Shown here piece by piece: positions 10,057-19,047 of a stretch of 42,039 bases of DNA. The DNA is from Candidatus Copromonas avistercoris (nom. illeg.) (lineage in GTDB: Bacteria > Bacillota > Clostridia > Lachnospirales > Lachnospiraceae). The position numbers and the translations under genes were made by a program. Location of the stretch: NCBI GenBank assembly GCA_018713185.1, contig DVFQ01000121.1, forward strand, positions 1 to 42,039, in the 5' to 3' direction. Position 1 is the stretch's first letter. The number at the start of each line of letters is the position of its first letter. The notes under the pieces are model-generated. The model was not told the origin of the DNA. It did no database searches and saw only the letters and a program-made list of their open reading frames with translations.

Positions 10057-10126
10057 GCGGCCGGGACTGGAAAACGCCAGGCGGCTGGAGCTAGAAAAGT
10101 CGGCTGGCCGGAACTGGCGGAAAGGA
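10055..10126 (+). repeat. Imperfect intergenic tandem repeat (about 23-24 bp, 3 degenerate copies)
   Basis: AGGCGGCCGGGACTGGAAAACGCC / AGGCGGCTGGAGCTAGAAAAGTC / GGCTGGCCGGAACTGG. Confidence 0.55.
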
Positions 10127-10192
10127 AAAACGGGAACCGGACATTCTCCCCCTGCATAAGATACGGTATAGCTTTTTTCTGGGGGGATCGGC

Positions 10193-11500
10193 TTGTCCGC
10201 GATACAGGTGCAGGGGCTTTTGCCGTTAAATGGAAGGATCCAGATCCAAGGCTCAAAAAACGGGGTGCTGCCCCTGATGGCGGCGGCGCTTTTGGGGCGG
10301 GGCGTGACGGTGCTCCGCCGTGTTCCCCGGATTTCCGATGTAAGGATCATGGCGGATATCCTGAGATATTTAGGATGCCGGGTCAGCTTGGAAAAGGACT
10401 GCGTGACGATCGACGCTTCGGCGCTTTGCAGGAACCAGATCCCCAGAACCTATGCGGGGAAGATGCGTTCCTCCTGCCTCCTTTTAGGACCTCTGCTTGC
10501 CAGACTGGGAGAGGCGGTGATCGCTTATCCCGGCGGCTGCGTGATCGGAAAGCGGCCCATCGATTTCCATATTCATGCGCTGGAGCGGCTGGGAGCCGGA
10601 TTTAAGGAGCAGAACGGCTGGATCACGGCCAAGGCCGCGGCGAAATCTGGGCGGCTTTTTGGTACCTGGATCGTATTTCCCTATCCCAGCGTCGGCGCGA
10701 CGGAGAACGCGCTGTTGGCCTCGGTTCTGGCGGAGGGGACGACCATCCTTTTAAACTGCGCCATGGAGCCGGAAATCGAAGAACTCTGCCGGTTCCTGAT
10801 CAAAATGGGGGCTAGGATCCGCGGCGCGGGCGGCCCGGAGCTGGTGATCGAAGGAAAAGAGCAGCTGGAAGCCTGCGAATTTGATCTGCGGGGGGACCGG
10901 ATCTGCGGAGGAACTTATTTGGCGGCGGCCATGACCGCCGGCGGGGACGTGACGGTTTCGGGCGTCCGTCCGGGTGATCTGAGAGAGCCTCTGAAAGCAA
11001 TGAGGCGGATGGGAGCCAGGATCCAGGCGGATGAGGAAAAGCAGGAGATCCGGCTGGTGATGGAAAAGCGGCCGGAGCCGGTGCGGCTGGAAACGGGGCC
11101 TTATCCCATGTTTCCTACGGACCTTCAGTCCATCCTTCTGGCGGCGGCCTGTACGGCCAATGGAAAAAGCCGGATCCGGGAAGCGGTGTTTGAAGCCCGG
11201 TTTGAGGCGGCCAAAGAGATGCGGCAGTTTGGAGCCGGGATCATGATTGAAAAAGATACGGTTTTTGCGGAAGGACGCTATCCGTTAAGGCCGGCCGTTG
11301 TGAAGGCGCCGGATCTGCGGGGCGGCGCGGCCCTTGTGCTGGCGGCATTGGCGGCGGAGGGAGAGAGCCGGATCGCGGATTCCGGGTATATAAAAAGAGG
11401 ATATGAGGATATCTGCCGGGATCTTCGCATGCTGGGCGCGGATGTGCGGGAAATCGGACCGGGCGATGAGACGGCGGCAGAGGGAAAGAGATACAGGTGA
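10193..11500 (+). CDS. murA: UDP-N-acetylglucosamine 1-carboxyvinyltransferase (TTG start)
   Basis: GSKNGVLPL, PGGCVIGKRPIDFHI (catalytic Cys context), FPTDLQ, DLRGGAALVLAAL; SD GGGGGGA before TTG. Confidence 0.93.
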   Translation: MSAIQVQGLLPLNGRIQIQGSKNGVLPLMAAALLGRGVTVLRRVPRISDVRIMADILRYLGCRVSLEKDCVTIDASALCRNQIPRTYAGKMRSSCLLLGPLLARLGEAVIAYPGGCVIGKRPIDFHIHALERLGAGFKEQNGWITAKAAAKSGRLFGTWIVFPYPSVGATENALLASVLAEGTTILLNCAMEPEIEELCRFLIKMGARIRGAGGPELVIEGKEQLEACEFDLRGDRICGGTYLAAAMTAGGDVTVSGVRPGDLREPLKAMRRMGARIQADEEKQEIRLVMEKRPEPVRLETGPYPMFPTDLQSILLAAACTANGKSRIREAVFEARFEAAKEMRQFGAGIMIEKDTVFAEGRYPLRPAVVKAPDLRGGAALVLAALAAEGESRIADSGYIKRGYEDICRDLRMLGADVREIGPGDETAAEGKRYR

Positions 11501-12282
11501 TGGAGATGAGAAGACGAAGAGGACGCGGCGGATATGGACTTTACAGACGCAGAAGGCGGGGGAAGAAGATCGGGCTGGTGCTGGGAGTGGTGTTTGGCCT
11601 TCTTCTTCTGATCGCCGTTCTTTTGTTTTCTGTGCGGATCACGGAGATCGAGGTAAGCGGAAACCAACATTATACCAAGGAACAGATCATCGATTTGATC
11701 TTTAGTGAACGGTGGTCGGATAATTCCGCTTATTGCTATTATGAGAACCAGTTCCGGGAGCATAAGTCGATCCCCTTTATCGAAGAATATACCATTGAGT
11801 TTAAAAGCCCCACGAAGGTGGAGATCGTGGTGTTTGAAAAGAGCGTAGTGGGCTACGTGTCGGACATGAGCAGCTATATGTATTTTGATAAGGATGGCAT
11901 TATCGTGGAAAGCTCTTCGGAGCAGCTTCCCGGCGTGCCGTGGGTAACGGGCCTGGAATACGGACATATCGTCCTCCATCAGCCGCTGCCGGTGGCCGAT
12001 CAGGAAATCTTCGAGGAGATCCTGAATCTGACCCAGGTGCTTTCCTTAAATGAGGTCGAGGTGGACGAGATCCATTATAACAGCTTCGGAGAAGCGGAGC
12101 TGTCCATCGGCGGGATCAAGGTGGAGCTGGGAGATTCGTCGGAAATCAATGGAAAGATCGCGGAATTAAGGGATATTCTTCCAGAGCTGGAAGGACTTTC
12201 CGGCACCCTGTATCTGGATACCTACGACGCGGCTAATTCCAGTCCGACCTATACGTTCCGCAAGGAACCGCAGGAATCTTAG
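11500..12282 (+). CDS. ftsQ: DivIB/FtsQ-type POTRA-domain cell division protein
   Basis: Basic N-terminus, single TM, ITEIEVSGNQHYTKEQI POTRA; between murA and ftsZ. Confidence 0.85.
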   Translation: MEMRRRRGRGGYGLYRRRRRGKKIGLVLGVVFGLLLLIAVLLFSVRITEIEVSGNQHYTKEQIIDLIFSERWSDNSAYCYYENQFREHKSIPFIEEYTIEFKSPTKVEIVVFEKSVVGYVSDMSSYMYFDKDGIIVESSSEQLPGVPWVTGLEYGHIVLHQPLPVADQEIFEEILNLTQVLSLNEVEVDEIHYNSFGEAELSIGGIKVELGDSSEINGKIAELRDILPELEGLSGTLYLDTYDAANSSPTYTFRKEPQES

Positions 12283-12340
12283 GCGGATTTCGCGGCCGGG
12301 CAGGGAAAGAAAATTAAAGCTTTATTTAAAAAATTAGTGG

Positions 12341-12369
12341 TTGATATTTTCATAAAAATCAAATATGAT
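12341..12369 (+). promoter_or_regulatory. sigmaA-type promoter of ftsZ
   Basis: TTGATA (12341-12346), 17-nt spacer, TATGAT (12364-12369). Confidence 0.75.
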
Positions 12370-12450
12370 ATATGTTAGACCAGCGAGTGATGAATACAGA
12401 AAAAAGATCATAATAGAAATCAGGACGAGAGGGAGAAGGAGGAGACAGTC

Positions 12451-13635
12451 TTGTTGGAGATTAAGATAAATGAGGCGGAGAATTCCGCGAGAATTCTTGT
12501 AATCGGCGTAGGCGGCGCCGGAAATAACGCGGTGAACCGCATGGTAGAAGAGAATATTATGGGTGTCGAATTTATCGGCATTAATACGGACAAGCAGGCG
12601 CTTCAGTTCTGTAAGGCTCCGACGGCGATGCAGATCGGCGAGAAGCTGACCAAGGGACTCGGCGCTGGCGCGAAGCCGGAGATCGGCGAAAAGGCGGCGG
12701 AAGAGAGCCAGGAGGAGATCGCCCAGGCAATGAAGGGCGCGGACATGGTGTTCGTAACCTGCGGTATGGGCGGCGGAACCGGAACAGGAGCCGCGCCGGT
12801 GATCGCGAGGATTGCCAAGGATATGGGAATTTTAACGGTGGGCGTTGTGACGAAGCCCTTCCGTTTCGAGGCGAAGCAGCGGATGAACAATGCCCTGGAG
12901 GGAATTGAGAATCTGAAAAACTCCGTCGATACCCTGATTGTGATCCCCAACGACCGTCTTCTTGAGATCGTTGACAGAAGAACGACGATGCCGGACGCTT
13001 TAAAGAAAGCGGACGAGGTTCTTCAGCAGGCAGTGCAGGGAATTACGGATCTGATCAATGTTCCTGGCCTGATCAACCTGGATTTCGCGGATGTCCAGAC
13101 CGTTATGACGGATAAGGGCATCGCTCATATCGGAATCGGAAAGGCCAAGGGCGACGAGAAGGCCCTGGAGGCTGTAAAGCAGGCGGTATCCAGCCCGCTT
13201 CTGGAAACGACCATCGAGGGCGCTTCCCATGTAATTATCAATATCTCGGGCGATATCAGCCTGATCGAGGCCAACGAGGCCGCCAGCTATGTACAGGAGC
13301 TGGCTGGCGACGACGCTAATATTATCTTCGGCGCGATGTACGATGAAAACGCGGAGGATGAGGCGACGATTACGGTAATCGCTACCGGCCTGGACGCTCA
13401 CGGAGCCAATACTCCGGTGGAGCGGGCAATGAAGGATTTTACAAATTATAAGCCCAAGATGCCGGCTTCTCTCCAGAAACCGGCGGCAGCTCCGGCTCCG
13501 GCGGCTTCCAAATCGCCGAAAGAAGCCGCGGCTACGGCTCCTCAGTTAAATATTCCCGCCGGAACCCCTGTTTACCGTCCAGCGCAGAAAGAAACCCAGA
13601 TCAATATTCCGGATTTCTTGAAGAACCGCAGATAG
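12451..13635 (+). CDS. ftsZ: Cell division protein FtsZ (TTG start)
   Basis: [28 protein letters not shown], conserved C-terminal peptide [20 protein letters not shown]. Confidence 0.98.
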   Translation: MLEIKINEAENSARILVIGVGGAGNNAVNRMVEENIMGVEFIGINTDKQALQFCKAPTAMQIGEKLTKGLGAGAKPEIGEKAAEESQEEIAQAMKGADMVFVTCGMGGGTGTGAAPVIARIAKDMGILTVGVVTKPFRFEAKQRMNNALEGIENLKNSVDTLIVIPNDRLLEIVDRRTTMPDALKKADEVLQQAVQGITDLINVPGLINLDFADVQTVMTDKGIAHIGIGKAKGDEKALEAVKQAVSSPLLETTIEGASHVIINISGDISLIEANEAASYVQELAGDDANIIFGAMYDENAEDEATITVIATGLDAHGANTPVERAMKDFTNYKPKMPASLQKPAAAPAPAASKSPKEAAATAPQLNIPAGTPVYRPAQKETQINIPDFLKNRR

Positions 13636-13670
13636 GACAAGTCTGTTTTATCTTTTTCATCAGGATACAA

Positions 13671-13703
13671 AGGGGGCGGATTTCGTCCGTCCCCTATCTT
13701 TTT
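13671..13703 (+). terminator. Rho-independent terminator of ftsZ
   Basis: AGGGGGCGGA-TTTCG-TCCGTCCCCT followed by ATCTTTTT. Confidence 0.85.
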
Positions 13704-13975
13704 CGACACGCTTCTTTCCATCGAAGGAGAGCGGCGTGCGGATCTTATGCTTCTTTTATTTTCATATTTTTTCACATTTTTATTTTTTCACTTTTTAAAT
13801 TTCTATCGTTTTCATTTGCAATGTCTTTCTATCACGGCGGATCTTGTTTGAGGTCTTCGTCTGTTCTTCGTTTGCGAAGGATCTTATCACCGGTTTCCGG
13901 TTCTGTCAGCTTCTCTTGTTTTTTCAAAGAAAATGGAAAAAAGGGCGATAAATAACGGGTGTTCTCTCCTTGGTT

Positions 13976-14008
13976 TTGACAAAATCCGAAGGGCTGTCTG
14001 GCTATAAT
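13976..14008 (+). promoter_or_regulatory. spoIIG-type promoter with 21-bp spacer
   Basis: TTGACA (13976-13981), 21 nt, TATAAT (14003-14008), upstream of spoIIGA. Confidence 0.7.
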
Positions 14009-14053
14009 TATGGCTGGATCGCTGGAAAGGTACAGGCAAAGGAGATGGGCTCC

Positions 14054-14839
14054 TTGGATTATGTTTGGTATGCGGATGTTTTTTTCCTGACGGAGCTTCT
14101 TAGGAATTACTTTCTTCTTTTCCTGACGGCAGTTTTTGAGAGAAGAAATCCGTTCCGGTTCCGACTGATCCTGGCGGCTGCGGCAGGAAGCTTTGGCAGT
14201 ATTCTTTTTTGGCTGCTTCCGGTTCTTCGGCAGCCGGTCTGTATTCCGGTGGCTGCGGCTGCTTTGGGGAGTCTTATGGTTTTTCTGGCGTTTCCCATCA
14301 ACGGTAAAAGGGTCGCGGTCCGGCTTTTGGGCTTCCTTTTTGCGTCGGCCGCCGTTATGAGCGGCGGACTTTCCTTTTTTCGGCAGTTTTTTTATTTGAC
14401 GGAGCTGGAAAGCTTGCTTTGCATGGGAGCGGTCATGGCTGGTCTGGCGGCCTTTTTTTGGGCGGCAGCCCAGAGCCGGAGACTGGGGACGCTTCGGTAT
14501 CCGGTGCGTCTTTATTACCGGGGCAAAGAAAAGGAATTTATGGCTCTTGCGGATTCCGGAAACCGACTGCGGGAGCCGGTGACCGGAAAGCCGGTCAGCG
14601 TCATTTCCTATGAGGACTGCCAGGGGTTCTGCGATACGCTTTCGGCTGTATTTTGTATCCCATACCGCTCCGTGGGAAAGGAACAGGGGATGCTGACGGG
14701 GATCGTCTTTGAACGGATGGAGATTTTCCGGGATTCCGGGGTGCTTACGGTTGAAAAGCCGGTGGTGGCCGTCGCCAGGGAGCCGCTTTCGGCCGACGGG
14801 AGCTTTACCATGCTGCTGCCGGAGGAATTGGTCATATGA
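14054..14839 (+). CDS. spoIIGA: Sporulation sigma-E factor-processing peptidase SpoIIGA (TTG start proposed)
   Basis: Hydrophobic N-terminal TM domain, ADSGN aspartic-protease motif, adjacent sigE; AAAGGAG 9 nt before TTG at 14054. Confidence 0.88.
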   Translation: MDYVWYADVFFLTELLRNYFLLFLTAVFERRNPFRFRLILAAAAGSFGSILFWLLPVLRQPVCIPVAAAALGSLMVFLAFPINGKRVAVRLLGFLFASAAVMSGGLSFFRQFFYLTELESLLCMGAVMAGLAAFFWAAAQSRRLGTLRYPVRLYYRGKEKEFMALADSGNRLREPVTGKPVSVISYEDCQGFCDTLSAVFCIPYRSVGKEQGMLTGIVFERMEIFRDSGVLTVEKPVVAVAREPLSADGSFTMLLPEELVI

Positions 14840-14852
14840 GGAGGAGAGGTTT

Positions 14853-15593
14853 ATGATTATCAAGATTTCGATCCCAAACCGGATCAAGCTGAAAAAGGTC
14901 GCCAGCCTGCGGGCGGTATTCTGGCCGAAGGAAGGCGAGATCCATTATATTGGAGGGGCCGACGTGCTTCCGGCGCCGCTTTCGGCCGCGGAGGAGACGG
15001 AGACGCTGGCCCGCTTTGGAACAGAAGGGGAGAAGGAGGCCAAGTCCCGCCTGATCGAGCATAATCTGCGCCTTGTGGTGTACATAGCAAAAAAATTCGA
15101 CAATACCAGCGTGGGCGTCGAAGATTTGATCTCCATCGGGACCATCGGCTTGATCAAGGCGATCAATACGTTTAATCCCGCGAAAAATATCAAGCTGGCG
15201 ACGTACGCGTCCAGGTGCATTGAAAACGAGATTTTAATGTATCTGCGCAGAACCAGCAAAACCCGGCTGGAGGTTTCCATCGACGAGCCTTTAAACGTGG
15301 ACTGGGACGGGAACGAACTGCTGCTTTCCGACATCCTGGGAACCGAGGAGGATGTGATTTCCAAGAACATGGAGGCGGAGATCGAACGGGATCTTTTGAA
15401 AAACGCCATCGAGCATTTAAGTCCCAGGGAAAAGCGGATCGTCGAACTGCGTTTCGGCCTAAAGGACGCGGAGGGAGCGGAGATGACCCAGAAGGAGGTG
15501 GCGGATCTGATGGGGATTTCCCAATCCTATATTTCCAGATTGGAAAAAAAGATCATGAAACGGCTGAAAAAGGAGATCGTACGTTTCGAGTAA
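14853..15593 (+). CDS. sigE: RNA polymerase sporulation sigma factor SigE (pro-sigmaE)
   Basis: Pro-sequence with [52 protein letters not shown]. Confidence 0.97.
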   Translation: MIIKISIPNRIKLKKVASLRAVFWPKEGEIHYIGGADVLPAPLSAAEETETLARFGTEGEKEAKSRLIEHNLRLVVYIAKKFDNTSVGVEDLISIGTIGLIKAINTFNPAKNIKLATYASRCIENEILMYLRRTSKTRLEVSIDEPLNVDWDGNELLLSDILGTEEDVISKNMEAEIERDLLKNAIEHLSPREKRIVELRFGLKDAEGAEMTQKEVADLMGISQSYISRLEKKIMKRLKKEIVRFE

Positions 15594-15748
15594 GACGTTC
15601 TTACCAAAAATTCATTGACAGTTTCCCCAGTTTTGTACTTCCATTTCAAAAAGAAATAAGGTAGAATGGAGCATGACGAGACGAAGAACAGATAGAGAAA
15701 TCGGGAATTTTCTGCGGCGGAGGCCACAGAAGAGAAAGGGGAAACTTT

Positions 15749-16645
15749 ATGAAAATTGCGGTGGTGACGGACAGCAACAGCGGGATCACTCAGAAGCAGG
15801 GAGAAGAGATGGGGATTTCGGTTGTCCCTATGCCGTTTATGATCGATGGCGAAACATATTTTGAAGATATTACGCTGACGCAGGAGGAATTTTATCACAG
15901 GCTGGAGCGGAATGCGGACATTTCCACTTCCCAGCCGTCGCCGGAGACGGTGACGAAGCTTTGGGACCGTCTGCTTTCCGATCATGACCAAGTGGTCCAT
16001 ATTCCCATGTCCAGTGGCCTTTCCAGCTCCTGTGAAATGGCGATGGCGATGGCGGCCCAGGAGCCTTATGAGGGCCGGGTTTTCGTGGTAGATAATCAGC
16101 GGATTTCCGTAACCCAGTACCAGTCGGTGCGGGACGCGCTGATGCTGATTGGTCAGGGAGCGGACGGGGCGCAGATCAAAAAGCGGCTGGAAGAGACGGC
16201 GAAGGATTCCGTTATTTTTATTACAGTGGATACGCTGAAATATCTGAAAAAGGGAGGGCGGATCACGCCGGCGGCCGCGGCCTTGGGCACGCTTTTAAAG
16301 ATCAAGCCGGTTTTGATCATCCTGGGTGAGAAGCTGGACGCTTACGCGAAAGCGAGAACGGTAAAGCAGGCCAAATCCGTGATGCTGACGGCGATCCAAA
16401 AGGAGTTGGAAACCAGGCTCCATGACGGGGAATGCCGCAGGTGCCATCTGGCGATCGCCCATACCAACAATGAAGAGGCGGCCCTGGAATTTAAGAAGGA
16501 AGTGGAGGAACGGTATCCTTACGCGGATGTGATCATGGCTCCGCTGTCCTTAAGCATCGCCTGCCACATTGGCCCTGGAAGCCTTGCGGTAACGGCGACG
16601 AGAAAGATGGATGAGGAATATGAAGAAGATCACGGAGCGGTTTAG
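15749..16645 (+). CDS. DegV family fatty-acid-binding protein
   Basis: AVVTDSNSGI, SSGLSSSCEMA, LKKGGRI, IGPGSLAVT motifs. Confidence 0.93.
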   Translation: MKIAVVTDSNSGITQKQGEEMGISVVPMPFMIDGETYFEDITLTQEEFYHRLERNADISTSQPSPETVTKLWDRLLSDHDQVVHIPMSSGLSSSCEMAMAMAAQEPYEGRVFVVDNQRISVTQYQSVRDALMLIGQGADGAQIKKRLEETAKDSVIFITVDTLKYLKKGGRITPAAAALGTLLKIKPVLIILGEKLDAYAKARTVKQAKSVMLTAIQKELETRLHDGECRRCHLAIAHTNNEEAALEFKKEVEERYPYADVIMAPLSLSIACHIGPGSLAVTATRKMDEEYEEDHGAV

Positions 16646-18092
16646 GCAGTTTTACGGGAAGCACACGCCCAGCGTCAAGCTTCCGATGGTGGCGGCCGCG
16701 CTGATCTTCTGCATGATCCCGCTGTTGATCCAGAGCCGGGTGTTATCCAGCTCTTCCAGGCAGCAGCAGATCGACCGGCGGATCATCGACGTCCAGAACC
16801 AGTGCCAGATTTTAAGCAACAAGATGTCCAGGGGAAGCTATCTGACCAACTCTGTCGTCGATAACGCCTCCCTGGACTCGGAGCTTTCTACGCTTGCGGA
16901 TATTTTTAACGGGCGGATCCTGATCGTGAATTCCGGCTTCCGGGTCGTCAGGGATACGTTTTCTCTTTCGGAAGGCAAGATTTGTATTTCGGAGGAGGTG
17001 ATCCGCTGTTTCCAGGGCGAAAGCACCAACCGATACGATACCAAGCGTCATTATTTTATCCTGGCAATCCCGATCCCGGAATATGTCCAAAGTACCGGCG
17101 GCTTTACCGCGGGGAAAACGGCGGGGGTCATGCTGGTGACCGCCTCCACGGAGAGCATGTTTGAGCTGGAGGAAAGCCTCAACGACCGGGCGGCTCTTTA
17201 CCAGCTGATGATCTTTGTCGTACTGTCCATTGTGATCTTTTCCGTGGTGCATCTTTTGATCCGGCCCTTTGAGCGGCTGGTGGCTTCCGTCGGCCATGTG
17301 GCGGAGGGAAATCTGGATGAGGATATCGCGGAGGATACGTACCGGGAGACAAAGGAGATTTCCGGCGTGATCAATAAAACGCTGGATAAGCTAAAATCGG
17401 TGGAACAGTCCCGTCAGGAGTTTGTATCCAACGTGTCCCATGAGCTTAAGACGCCCATTACCTCGATCCGCGTGCTGGCGGATTCCCTGATGGGAATGGA
17501 GGAGGCTCCCAAGGAGCTGTACCAGGAATTTATGCAGGACATTTCGGATGAGATCGACCGGGAGAGCAAGATCATCGACGATCTTTTGAACCTGGTAAAA
17601 ATGGACAAGGTTTCTCAGGAAAACAGCTTTGCGCCGGTTCAGATCAACGGGCTGGTGGAGATGATCTTAAAGCGGCTGCGTCCCATTGCCAGGAAGCGGA
17701 ATATCGAGCTGATCTTTGAAAGCATGAGAGAGGTCACGGCGGACATCGACGAGGTGAAGTTTTCCCTGGCGGTCAACAACCTGGTGGAAAACGCGGTAAA
17801 GTATAACCGGGAAGACGGATGGGTGCGGGTGACGCTGGACGCGGATCATAAATTCTTTTATTTAAAGGTGGCGGATTCCGGAATCGGGATCCCCAAGGAA
17901 CTGACGGAACGCGTGTTTGAGCGGTTTTACCGGGTGGATAAGGCCAGATCCAGAGAAACCGGCGGAACGGGGCTGGGACTGGCGATCACGAAAAGCGTCA
18001 TCCTCCTTCATCACGGAGCGATCCGTGTGGAAAGCACGGAGGGGGAGGGAACGACCTTTACGGTGCGGATCCCCCTGATCTATATTCCGTAG
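16620..18092 (+). CDS. Membrane sensor histidine kinase (extracytoplasmic sensor-HAMP-HisKA-HATPase)
   Basis: Two TM segments, HAMP, FVSNVSHELKTPITSI H-box, NLVENAVKY N-box, GTGLGLAI. ORF can also start at 16611. Confidence 0.93.
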   Translation: MKKITERFRQFYGKHTPSVKLPMVAAALIFCMIPLLIQSRVLSSSSRQQQIDRRIIDVQNQCQILSNKMSRGSYLTNSVVDNASLDSELSTLADIFNGRILIVNSGFRVVRDTFSLSEGKICISEEVIRCFQGESTNRYDTKRHYFILAIPIPEYVQSTGGFTAGKTAGVMLVTASTESMFELEESLNDRAALYQLMIFVVLSIVIFSVVHLLIRPFERLVASVGHVAEGNLDEDIAEDTYRETKEISGVINKTLDKLKSVEQSRQEFVSNVSHELKTPITSIRVLADSLMGMEEAPKELYQEFMQDISDEIDRESKIIDDLLNLVKMDKVSQENSFAPVQINGLVEMILKRLRPIARKRNIELIFESMREVTADIDEVKFSLAVNNLVENAVKYNREDGWVRVTLDADHKFFYLKVADSGIGIPKELTERVFERFYRVDKARSRETGGTGLGLAITKSVILLHHGAIRVESTEGEGTTFTVRIPLIYIP

Positions 18093-18110
18093 AAAGAGAG
18101 GAGACAGGAT

Positions 18111-19046
18111 TTGAATCGAACGAAGCTTTTTTCCCGGACGGTCTTCCTTTTCCTTTTTTGCTGCGCGCTGCTTTTAGGGTGCGCAAAAGGCGGACAGGAG
18201 GCCGAAACGGGAACCGCTTATACTATTTTTTATCTGAATGCCGCGGGAAACCAGCTTTCCGGCGCGCAATACCGGACGGAAACGGCCGGGCAGGACGAGC
18301 TGATCCAGGAGCTTTTAGGCTGCATGATGCAGGTGCCGCCGGATCTGGACTGCCTGAGCGCGATCCCGGAGCGGATTGAAAAAATTACCTACCGGGTGGA
18401 GGAAAACGTCCTTTATCTGTATGCGGACGCCAATTACGCGCTGATGGGAGCGGTGGAGGAAATCCTCTGCAGGGCGGCGCTGGTAAAAACGCTGACGCAG
18501 ATTCCTGGGATCGATTATCTGAGCATCTACTGCGCCGAGCAGCCGATCACGGACGCGGCGGGGAATCCGGTGGGGATGCTGTCGGCTTCGGACTTCGTGG
18601 ACAGTATCCGCGATGTCAATTCTTTCGAGAGAACGGAGCTGACGCTGTATTTTGCCAACGAGGCGGGAGACGCCCTGGTAAAAGAAACCCGGACGGTGAT
18701 GCGAAGCTCCAATACGTCCATGGAGCGGCTGATCATGGAGCAGCTGATCGAGGGTCCGGAGTCGGAGGGAGCTTATCCGACCATTCCCGCGGATGTGAAG
18801 CTTTTAAATATTTCCATCAGCGATTCGGTCTGCTCCATCAACCTGGACGCGGCCTTTTTGAACAACACCCTTCCGGTGGCCAACGATATCCCGATCTATT
18901 CCATCGTAAATTCCCTCCTGGAGCTTTCCACGGTGAACCGGGTGCAGATCCGGATCAACGGCTCTCAGGACGCGGTGTTTAGGGATCAGATTTCGTTAAA
19001 TACCACCTTTGAACGGAATTACGAGTATATCGAAGGAGGACAATAG
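18111..19046 (+). CDS. GerM-like lipoprotein with two GerMN domains (TTG start)
   Basis: Signal peptide with lipobox LLLGC; two repeats of the Y-x-x-N-E/A-A-G...L..LL..P type; SD GAGAGGAG before TTG. Confidence 0.8.
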   Translation: MNRTKLFSRTVFLFLFCCALLLGCAKGGQEAETGTAYTIFYLNAAGNQLSGAQYRTETAGQDELIQELLGCMMQVPPDLDCLSAIPERIEKITYRVEENVLYLYADANYALMGAVEEILCRAALVKTLTQIPGIDYLSIYCAEQPITDAAGNPVGMLSASDFVDSIRDVNSFERTELTLYFANEAGDALVKETRTVMRSSNTSMERLIMEQLIEGPESEGAYPTIPADVKLLNISISDSVCSINLDAAFLNNTLPVANDIPIYSIVNSLLELSTVNRVQIRINGSQDAVFRDQISLNTTFERNYEYIEGGQ

Positions 19047-19047
19047 C

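Noticed and set aside
10193-11500. MurA considered as a degenerate or pseudoenzyme paralogue
   Set aside because: Catalytic Cys motif (PGGC), SKN lysine and C-terminal RGGAALVLA arginine are intact.
13832-14887. 351-aa minus-strand ORF opposite spoIIGA
   Set aside because: Antisense shadow of spoIIGA: low-complexity Lys/Arg/Gln-rich translation, no plausible RBS or domain. Other long antisense ORFs (5099-6004, 8127-8612, 38499-39329, 39435-40151) are rejected for the same reason.
16620-18092. Kinase assigned as WalK because of the WalR-like box at 35849
   Set aside because: No PAS domain seen and no adjacent walR; the link would be speculation.
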